Source: Marinitoga lauensis
Lineage (GTDB): Bacteria; Thermotogota; Thermotogae; Petrotogales; Petrotogaceae
Reading direction: 5' to 3'
Length of the DNA: 64,000 bases
NCBI RefSeq assembly: GCF_004135675.1
Contig: NZ_QHLX01000004.1
Location: forward strand, 1 to 64,000
Shown: piece after piece, positions 57,680 through 64,000 of the stretch
Numbering within the stretch: position 1 is the first letter of the stretch
How the letters are laid out: the number at the start of each line of letters is the position of its first letter
Notes under the pieces: generated by a model
Database searches by the model: none
Told to the model about the DNA's origin: nothing
The model's input: only the letters and a program-made list of their open reading frames with translations
Position numbers and translations under genes: made by a program

Positions 57680-58390
57680 TTAGATATCTATTTTTGATTT
57701 AAATTTATTCTCGTTCATTTTTGAAATAGGAACTACATTAAATAAACTTTCATTAAAACACATTGTTAAATCCTTATCTAAGCCCATTTTCTTCAATTTT
57801 TGTGCGTGAATAGAATATTGTAATATTCTTGTGTGAGGTATATTTGCCAGATTAAGAGCAATATATGATTCATCATTAAAATATGTAATGTCCTGTTTTG
57901 ATAATACATTTAAAATTCTTCCTGCAGTAAATGCATCTTCCAGAGATACCTTACCATCCGTTCCACTACAAATTATTCCTATATCATCTATTTTCTTTGT
58001 GATTAAATATTGCAAAACAGCTTTTAAATTTATTAATGATGCCGCAATAGTTATTCCTTTAGAATTAGCTAATAATAACGATTTAGAACCGTTCGTAGTA
58101 CACAATATAATTTTTTTATTTTTAAAATATGCTGCATTTTTTAATATTTCAGAAGGCGAATTAGAATAATCAAAACCAGAAATTTTTAGCGCTCCTCTTT
58201 CACCCAATAATAATGTATTTTCTTTCTTTAATTCAAAAGCTTTTTCTGGTTCAGATACTATAGTAACGCTCTCACATCCAACAGACAGCGCTGTAGCTAT
58301 AGTAGATGTAGCTCTTAATGTATCAATAACTATATAATATTTATGATTTTCAATACTTTCTTCTGGTAAAAAATAGGTATATAACCTCAT
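57680..58390 (-). CDS. ComB-like 2-phosphosulfolactate phosphatase family protein
   Basis: 236 aa with the ComB signatures VIDTLRATSTIATALSVGCE, LLGERGALKISGFDYSNSPSE and IILCTTNGSKSLLLANSKG, plus CSGTDGKVSLEDAFTAGRI. ComB acts in coenzyme M synthesis in methanogens, but many bacteria without coenzyme M have homologues, so the real substrate here is unknown. Its ATG overlaps the upstream stop as ATGA. Confidence 0.8.
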   Translation of the reverse strand: MRLYTYFLPEESIENHKYYIVIDTLRATSTIATALSVGCESVTIVSEPEKAFELKKENTLLLGERGALKISGFDYSNSPSEILKNAAYFKNKKIILCTTNGSKSLLLANSKGITIAASLINLKAVLQYLITKKIDDIGIICSGTDGKVSLEDAFTAGRILNVLSKQDITYFNDESYIALNLANIPHTRILQYSIHAQKLKKMGLDKDLTMCFNESLFNVVPISKMNENKFKSKIDI

Positions 58391-59024
58391 AATTCTTCCT
58401 CCACAGTTTTAGGATGAATTAATCTCTCTAAATCCAAATGCCATGTTTCATTTAAATTCAATAATCTTATATATTTTTCTGTATATTCTAATGTTGTAAC
58501 GGATGCATTATCTAATATAAAATTCCTATGCTGGTTAAGGGTAAATTTAATACCCAGCAAATTACAGTTCTTAATAATAAAGCATGTGAAACCACAACAA
58601 CATCATCTTCATTTTCATTGATGATTTTTTTTAAAGCTCTTACTCCTCTTTGTTGTATTTCGGCGAGTGATTCAACACCTTCTACAAATGCCCAGGGATC
58701 TTTTGACCATGTTTCAAATTCCTTTGAAAACTTATTTTTTACATCGTTAATATTATATCCATTCCATAATGAAACCTGTGCTTCTTTTAAATCATCGATA
58801 ATTATTGGTTGAATGTTAATGTTCTCAGCTATTGGCAACGCTGTTTTATATGCTCTTTTTAATGGCGATGAATAAACTTTTATATAATGTTCCCTTTTAA
58901 ACCTTCCAGCAAGATTATGTGCTTGTTTTAAACCTATTTCATTTAATTCTATATCAACATTCCCCTGCCATTTCCTATGTAAATTCCAATCTGTCATACC
59001 ATGGCGCACCAGATATAATTTCAA
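58387..59024 (-). CDS. Histidine phosphatase (phosphoglycerate-mutase-like) (one apparent frameshift)
   Basis: About 212 aa after a shift near 58535. LYLVRHGMTDWNLHRKWQGN has the catalytic RHG, VYSSPLKRAYKTALPIAENI the second Arg, EAQVSLWNGYN the Glu and VVVVSHALLLRTVICWVLN the second His. Could be a phosphoglycerate mutase, cobalamin-type phosphatase or general phosphatase. Coupled to the ComB-like gene. Confidence 0.8.
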
Positions 59025-59056
59025 AAAATTCCCTCCTTAACCTATTAAATATTCTA

Positions 59057-60151
59057 TCATATTTCTGTAATTTTTGTATACATATTTTTAATTTTTCCTT
59101 TATCATATTCTCCGGGCGTATTTTTCACATGAGATGATAACATTACTTCATTAACAAATAGTTCCAATTCTTCATTTGTAAAATCAATATTAAATTCATA
59201 TACTCCCATATCTTTTAAGAATACAAAGAATTTATCTAATGTTCCAAATATATCTTTAATTATTTTTGTCTTTTCTGGAGAATATTTTTCTACTTCTTCT
59301 GCTATTAATGGTAAAAACATAGCTGTAGCTTGACCATGTCTTATGCCTTTATGAATTGTAATTCTATATCCCAATGAATGTGGAAGAATCGTTCCTGTTT
59401 GTGCTATAACCATCCCAGCTAATGTTGAAGCAATTGCCAATTTTTCTCTATATTCTATATTTTCTAAATCATTTAATACTTTCGGTAAGTATTCATATAT
59501 TAATCTAATAGATTCTTTAGCAAGCATATCTGATAAAGGTGTAGATTTTTTAGAAAGAGTTCCCTCAACTGCATGAGATAAAGCATCAACTGCTGTTGTG
59601 AGCGTTAAAGCTTTGCTAATCTTAACCATATATTTTGGATCTAAATAAGAAATATCAGGGAAAATTAATTCACTCTTGAAACCACTCTTTCTACCATTTG
59701 GTTTTGTCAAAACTGCAAATGGTGTTACTTCACTTCCCGTTCCAGCAGTTGTTGGTACGGCTACAATAGGTAAAGCAACATCATAATTATTCATATCAAA
59801 CAAATCATCAGGTGTTAGCTCTGGATTCGCTGTTAATACAGCTATAGCCTTTCCAGCATCCATTGGGCTACCGCCACCTATTGCTATAACGAAATCGCAT
59901 TCATTACTCAAAGCAATCTCTTTTCCTTTTAAAACCATTTCATACGTTGGATTTTCTCCAATCCCATCATAATGAATATATGGAATTTTCAATTCTTCAA
60001 GAACGGATATTACATCGTCTAAAGCTCCTGTAAGCTTTGCAGAATTTTTACCTGTAACTATAATCGCTTTTTCACCTAATACAATCTCTTCTTTATGTTG
60101 AAAAATTATATCTTTACCATAATATAATTTTGTTGGCATATAATATAACAT
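59057..60151 (-). CDS. Iron-containing alcohol dehydrogenase
   Basis: 364 aa, type III ADH. N-terminal PTKLYYGKDIIFQHKEEIV, NAD-site IAIGGGSPMDAGKAIAVLTA, PTTAGTGSEVTPFAVLT, and metal ligands in LTTAVDALSHAVEG and LPHSLGYRITIHKGIRHGQA. Reduces aldehydes such as acetaldehyde or butyraldehyde with NAD(P)H. ATG 60151 after AAGGGAGTGG. Monocistronic, with a 160-base upstream region shared with the divergent CPBP gene. Confidence 0.9.
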   Translation of the reverse strand: MLYYMPTKLYYGKDIIFQHKEEIVLGEKAIIVTGKNSAKLTGALDDVISVLEELKIPYIHYDGIGENPTYEMVLKGKEIALSNECDFVIAIGGGSPMDAGKAIAVLTANPELTPDDLFDMNNYDVALPIVAVPTTAGTGSEVTPFAVLTKPNGRKSGFKSELIFPDISYLDPKYMVKISKALTLTTAVDALSHAVEGTLSKKSTPLSDMLAKESIRLIYEYLPKVLNDLENIEYREKLAIASTLAGMVIAQTGTILPHSLGYRITIHKGIRHGQATAMFLPLIAEEVEKYSPEKTKIIKDIFGTLDKFFVFLKDMGVYEFNIDFTNEELELFVNEVMLSSHVKNTPGEYDKGKIKNMYTKITEI

Positions 60152-60317
60152 TTTAACCACTCCCTTTCACATATTTTGATTCTTATAAACTTCGTTTTTA
60201 TAAAAATACATTTAAAAAGACTAAATTGATTGTTTATAAAAAATTTTTTATTTTATACTACTTCTATTATAATAAAAAAATTCATAAATATCAAATACTC
60301 TTAATTTTTATTTTTTA

Positions 60318-60346
60318 TTGACATATTATTATTTTATTGGTATAAT
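60318..60346 (+). promoter_or_regulatory. Consensus promoter of the CPBP/zincin pair
   Basis: TTGACA (60318-60323), 17-bp spacer, TATAAT (60341-60346). Perfect match in both hexamers. Confidence 0.85.
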
Positions 60347-60379
60347 AATAGCAATAATTTTATAATAATACCCCTGCAT

Positions 60380-61257
60380 GTGAAAAAAATAATTTTCATA
60401 GAAAGGAGTGATATTATAGTAATTTCAGAATCCTGGATTTTTTTCATTTTTGTTTTTAGTATTTCATGGTTTTCATGGTTATGGATAATATTATTAAATT
60501 GGAATGTTTTTACTTTTCCTGCAATACTTTTTGGAGCTTTAGGACTATTAGGACCGGCTATTGCTGAATTTATTTTAATTTATAAGAAACATAATAAATA
60601 TGAATGGAAAGATTATTTATCTAGAATATTTGATGTTAAACGAATTGGCGCTGTATGGTATTGCATTATTTTATTCACATTTCCTTTAATAAATATCACT
60701 GCAAATATTTTAGCAATGTATTTTAATAAAAGTCCTTTACCCAAATTTGAAATAATAGAAAATTTCATATCTAATCCTTCAAAATTTTTCCCATTTATTA
60801 TATTTATCCTTATTTATGGTCCTTTACCTGAAGAATTAGGTTGGCGTGGTTATGCTCTTGATAAGCTTCAGGAAAGACATAGCGCATTTTTATCCAGTGT
60901 TATTATTGGTGTTTTATGGTCAATATGGCATATTCCTCTTTTTTTATGAAAGGTCAATGGCAGCATGATGTATTAAAATTTGGAACTATTGATTTTTGGA
61001 TTTTTATTTTTAGTCCTATTATATTATCTTTTTTATTTACATGGATATATAATAATACAAATAGAAGTACTTTATCAGCTATACTTTTTCATTTTATGTG
61101 CAATTTTACGGGATATATTATTCCTCTCTCGTCAGCAGGAAAAATCTACAATTTTTTATTGATTTTTGTTCTTTCAATACTGATAATTATTATATACAAA
61201 CCAAAAACTTTAACTTTCAATAAAAATATATATTATAAATATCGAAGGGAGACTTAA
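60380..61257 (+). CDS. CPBP-family intramembrane metalloprotease (one apparent frameshift; start unclear)
   Basis: About 280 aa after a shift near 60945. Six or more membrane helices. Motif 1 [20 protein letters not shown] (EExxxR), motif 2 [12 protein letters not shown] (FxxxH-like), and motif 3 [12 protein letters not shown]. Such proteins cut or modify membrane-bound peptides, including bacteriocin-immunity roles. The best ribosome binding site, AAAGGAGTGAT at 60402-60412, precedes ATA/ATT codons rather than ATG; GTG 60380 is the alternative start but has no good site. Confidence 0.75.
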
Positions 61258-61259
61258 GC

Positions 61260-62399
61260 ATGTATTTACAAAAATCATCTATAACACTTAATTATAAAGC
61301 TATAGAACCTATGTTGAATGTTTTTCAAGCAATACGTAATTCTAATAACATAAATACTATTAAAGAACTTCTCAAAAAAATTTTATCTACATCTGAATAT
61401 CAAATTTGTGAAGAACAATATAGAATAGAAAAAAAACAAATCACTTTAGATGAATTTAAAAATTTTATATTAAGCTTTTCAAGTAATTCCAAAGAGACTC
61501 AAGATAATAAAAGATTATTATTTTTAAAAAAATATTATATAGATGCTATTAATAATTTAGAAAAATACAAAAATGCTTTAAATAAAATTAAATTTATATC
61601 CAATGATGATATAAAAGAAGCTTTAAATATAGCTCTTTATTGGCTGCCAGGTAATATAAATTTGGATGTCGAAGTATTAATTTTATTCGATATTGGCGGT
61701 GGAGCATGGGCTTATAAATCAAAATCTGGAAAATATTATACCGCTTTTAATATATTATTCTTGTTAGATGATCAAGGACATTTTGACAAAGATATGTTTC
61801 TTTTAACTTTAGCCCATGAATTGCATCATCTTGGAATACCACTTAATACTTATCTTAAGTCTATTAATTATGAAACTTTATCTGACACACATCCTTTAAA
61901 ACTATATTCTGATTTTTTTTATTCAATTATAAAAGAAGGTATGGCACAAAAATTTTGCAGTAATGCCCCAACAAATTTTTCTCTAAAGCCATATCCTGAA
62001 AAAAAATTTGCTGCATTAAAAAGAGTAGAAAAGACGTGGCTCTGTTTTATGAAAGAGTTCAAAGATATTCATAAACACGCAATTCAAGACTTACAAAATA
62101 TTGTTGATGGAAACATAACTGATATATCTAAATTTTGGAAAGATTATTCAAACTACTGGACATGGAAAGCAGGGCAAATTGAAAATAAAGACATTAGCTT
62201 AGGTAGAAGATACTATTATGGTTCTGAGATTTTAGGATTAATTAATGCTGGTATGGGAAGAACTGCTTTATTTGAGGTTATGTTTGATTTTAGAAAACTT
62301 TTATTCCTTTATAATAAATCTTTAAAAAAATTACATCCTGATTTATACGATAAATATAAATTTCCGGAAGCCCTGGTTGAAATGATTAAAAATTTATGA
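61260..62399 (+). CDS. Putative zinc metallopeptidase (HELHH, DUF5700-like)
   Basis: 379 aa, no signal peptide or membrane segment. FLLTLAHELHHLGIPLNTYL holds HExxH, and IIKEGMAQKFC about 50 residues on supplies the third ligand Glu as in gluzincins. The N-terminal ~140 residues are helical and charged (KKILSTSEYQICEEQYRIEK). It starts two bases after the CPBP stop (TAAGCATG), so the two proteins are made together. Substrate unknown. Confidence 0.7.
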   Translation: MYLQKSSITLNYKAIEPMLNVFQAIRNSNNINTIKELLKKILSTSEYQICEEQYRIEKKQITLDEFKNFILSFSSNSKETQDNKRLLFLKKYYIDAINNLEKYKNALNKIKFISNDDIKEALNIALYWLPGNINLDVEVLILFDIGGGAWAYKSKSGKYYTAFNILFLLDDQGHFDKDMFLLTLAHELHHLGIPLNTYLKSINYETLSDTHPLKLYSDFFYSIIKEGMAQKFCSNAPTNFSLKPYPEKKFAALKRVEKTWLCFMKEFKDIHKHAIQDLQNIVDGNITDISKFWKDYSNYWTWKAGQIENKDISLGRRYYYGSEILGLINAGMGRTALFEVMFDFRKLLFLYNKSLKKLHPDLYDKYKFPEALVEMIKNL

Positions 62400-62401
62400 A
62401 T

Positions 62402-62425
62402 TTAGGAGTTCATATGAACTCCTAA
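62402..62425. terminator. 24-bp perfect palindrome terminator
   Basis: TTAGGAGTTCAT / ATGAACTCCTAA between convergent zincin and radical-SAM genes. It has no clear T-run on the plus strand; on the minus strand AAAT follows. Confidence 0.6.
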
Positions 62426-62434
62426 GGAAGAACA

Positions 62435-63427
62435 TTATTTTATAACTCTGTTTAAAATTTCAATATATGAATATTTCTTATTTTGATAAATAAAATATTC
62501 TTCGTTATGAAATGAAATATTTGAATTTTCCAGCAATTTCAAATTCTTTTTCTTAAAACCTATAAAATTCGATTTAAATTTTATAGGCACAACTAAGTCA
62601 GGAAAATTTTTCATAATATCTTCTGCTATCTTTGTTCTAACAAGATCTCCAAATGAATCATGATATGGACCTGCCACTACATTTTCCCTTTCTTTTCCAT
62701 ATAAACAAATCCCTAATCTTATAACTTTTTTCCCGGATGCCTCAATAATTTCTGTCATTTTAGCTACCTTATCAATTGCAATATCAAGTGTTTCAGGAAT
62801 ATATTCTCCATTTTTATACATTTTTTCAAGGGTTGAATTTTTCAATACTACCGTAGGATGTATTCTAACGCTTTTTGCTTTCAGCATCGTTGTTATAATA
62901 GCAGATGTTATATCTTTATTATATGAACTCTCAGGTAATCCTGTCATTAAATGAACTCCATAATCCATATTATGTTTTTCCAACAAATCAATTGCATTCC
63001 ATACATCATTTAAATTATGTGGCCTATTAGCAGCGTTTAAAATATCATCAAAAAATGACTGTATGCCTATTTCTATGAAATTAATTGTATAGTTTTTTAA
63101 TATATTTATTTTTTCTTCTGTAATCTCTTCTGGTGATGTGGAAAAACGTATACCAAAAGCTTTTTTCTGATTAATTTTTTTTTCTGCCCAATTTAAATAA
63201 TATTTCATTTTTTCAGTTTCCATACCTGTAAATGTTGCCCCGTAAAAAGCAATATAAGGATTAACTTTTTCTGGAAAATAACTAATATATTTTTCAAACG
63301 TTTCATCTAAATTTTTTATATCTGGTTTTTCCCTTATACCTGTAGCAGAATATTCATTACAAAAGACACATATTTTTTTACATCCTGCATGTGGAATAAA
63401 GATAGGAATGATATATTCTCTCGACAC
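62435..63427 (-). CDS. Radical SAM protein, Elp3/MiaB-like
   Basis: 330 aa. IPHAGCKKICVFCNEYSATG holds the CX3CX2C cluster motif; YIAFYGATFTGM, RFSTSPEEITEEKINILKNY and FIEIGIQSFFDDILNAANRP are the SAM-barrel strands of the Elp3-like subgroup; MTGLPESSYNKDI follows. The last ~90 residues are a separate small domain. Start GTG 63427 with AGAGGTGG. Function unassigned; members are annotated only as radical SAM enzymes. Confidence 0.8.
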   Translation of the reverse strand: MSREYIIPIFIPHAGCKKICVFCNEYSATGIREKPDIKNLDETFEKYISYFPEKVNPYIAFYGATFTGMETEKMKYYLNWAEKKINQKKAFGIRFSTSPEEITEEKINILKNYTINFIEIGIQSFFDDILNAANRPHNLNDVWNAIDLLEKHNMDYGVHLMTGLPESSYNKDITSAIITTMLKAKSVRIHPTVVLKNSTLEKMYKNGEYIPETLDIAIDKVAKMTEIIEASGKKVIRLGICLYGKERENVVAGPYHDSFGDLVRTKIAEDIMKNFPDLVVPIKFKSNFIGFKKKNLKLLENSNISFHNEEYFIYQNKKYSYIEILNRVIK

Positions 63428-63451
63428 ACTTCCACCTCTCACACTTACACA

Positions 63452-63479
63452 AATCCGGCGGCCTAGTTCCCGCCGGATT
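63452..63479. terminator. GC-rich hairpin in the radical-SAM leader
   Basis: AATCCGGCGG / CCGCCGGATT with an 8-base loop, 25 bases upstream of the radical-SAM start. Either a second terminator after the spermidine synthase gene or an attenuator; there is no long T-run. Confidence 0.6.
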
Positions 63480-63545
63480 CAATATATTATAAAAATAAAA
63501 TATAAAAAATGTATCAAATATTATTTTACAATTTATCTAAAATCT

Positions 63546-63580
63546 AAACCGGTGGATACTAATCCACCGGTTTTATATTA
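63546..63580 (-). terminator. Terminator of the spermidine synthase gene
   Basis: AAACCGGTGGAT / ATCCACCGGTTT with 4-base loop just after the speE stop. 63480-63545 shows no gene. Confidence 0.75.
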
Positions 63581-63583
63581 TTA

Positions 63584-64000
63584 TTACTTTTCTAAGCCTA
63601 TTAATTTTTTTACAAAATTTGGTAATGCAAAAGATGCAACATGAATTTCTTCATTGTAATATTTTAATGTATCTTTCTTCTCAAAATTTCTAACCTTTTC
63701 AGGATCGAAATCTTTTAATGGATCTAATACTTTTGAAGCAAATGTATAACTCCACATTCCTGATGGATATGTTGTCATGAATCCCATGTATACTTTAGTT
63801 ACAGGAAATGCACTTTTAATTCTATTATATGCAATTCCAACCCATGCTCTATCATAGAATGGATCTTCTGTTTCAGCAGAGAACACTCCATTTTCTGTCA
63901 AAGCATTATTACATGCTTTATAGAAATCTTCTGTAAATAAGTGTCCTCCTTCTCCAGCAGTTGGATCTGTTGAATCTACAATAATTACATCAAAATAATT
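63584..64000 (-). CDS. speE: Spermidine/polyamine synthase, 3' part
   Basis: The gene runs off the right edge. Visible: NYFDVIIVDSTDPTAGEGGH (catalytic Asp and the SDP-type DSTDP motif), LFTEDFYKACNNALTENGVF, and MGFMTTYPSGMWSYTFASKV. This is the aminopropyltransferase core that adds an aminopropyl group from decarboxylated SAM to putrescine or a related amine. About 138 C-terminal residues are present. Thermophiles often make longer polyamines with this enzyme class. Confidence 0.9.
   Translation of the reverse strand, partial: NYFDVIIVDSTDPTAGEGGHLFTEDFYKACNNALTENGVFSAETEDPFYDRAWVGIAYNRIKSAFPVTKVYMGFMTTYPSGMWSYTFASKVLDPLKDFDPEKVRNFEKKDTLKYYNEEIHVASFALPNFVKKLIGLEK

Noticed and set aside
1-64000. 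rRNA or tRNA genes
   Set aside because: No GC-rich tRNA-like cloverleaf block or rRNA segment was seen on either strand; a tRNAscan/Infernal run would settle this.

Overview
The window is AT-rich bacterial chromosome. Gene content (RuvB/YggS/YggT/NAD-kinase cluster, OstA/LptD-like outer-envelope gene, thermophile-style sugar ABC transporter with a GH13_18 phosphorylase, purine-degradation operon) suggests a member of the Thermotogota, most like the Petrotogales/Marinitoga group; this is inference from gene style, not a database match. About forty otherwise intact genes are split by one-base shifts, most lying in or next to short homopolymer runs. I read these as sequencing or assembly indels and report each as one gene unless it is clearly a fragment.

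Layout. 1-3.7 kb: two IS1634-family transposases in inverted orientation, flanked by a 20-bp inverted repeat and followed by an S1-domain gene stump. 3.8-5.2 kb: GAF-GGDEF diguanylate cyclase. 5.4-11.6 kb: leftward purine-catabolism operon (xanthine dehydrogenase molybdenum subunit, PLP enzyme, 8-oxoguanine-deaminase-like and cytosine-deaminase-like amidohydrolases). 11.8-14.8 kb: GNAT, GH13 amylase, family-4 uracil-DNA glycosylase. 14.9-17.1 kb: insertion-sequence graveyard (IS110/IS1111-like, IS110, IS3). 17.2-20.8 kb: two-gene restriction-modification system in which nuclease and methyltransferase are one polypeptide with a separate specificity subunit (BcgI-like). 20.8-27.8 kb: leftward housekeeping operon ruvB-yggS-yggT-nadK-phoU-(LptF/G permease fused to OstA-like protein). 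28-30.7 kb: metQNI methionine ABC operon behind a Met-rich leader peptide and a terminator/antiterminator, an apparent translation-coupled attenuator. 30.8-32.1 kb: asnS.

32.2-44.1 kb: an accessory element that I interpret as an integrated tailless, probably membrane-containing virus. It has an A32/HerA-type packaging ATPase of 205 aa, a tyrosine integrase, two adjacent small candidate capsid proteins (178 and about 235 aa), many tiny proteins with one membrane segment or very basic composition, a YvrJ/holin-like protein, a lytic transglycosylase, a transglutaminase-like protein, a beta-helix spike candidate, a palindrome array and a winged-helix initiator-like gene broken by an IS110 element. 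There are no tail, portal or terminase genes. This is the most novel part of the window.

44.2-52.5 kb, rightward: ADP-ribosylglycohydrolase family gene, GT4 glycosyltransferase, then a sugar ABC transporter, an RpiR regulator and a sucrose/glucosylglycerate-phosphorylase-family enzyme, preceded by a strong promoter and a 32-bp palindromic operator. 52.6-64 kb: Nudix hydrolase, EamA exporter, DUF362 ferredoxin-like protein, flavin reductase, parvulin foldase, ComB-like phosphatase, histidine phosphatase, iron alcohol dehydrogenase, CPBP protease plus HELHH zincin pair, radical-SAM protein and the 3' part of spermidine synthase. No rRNA, tRNA or CRISPR array was seen.
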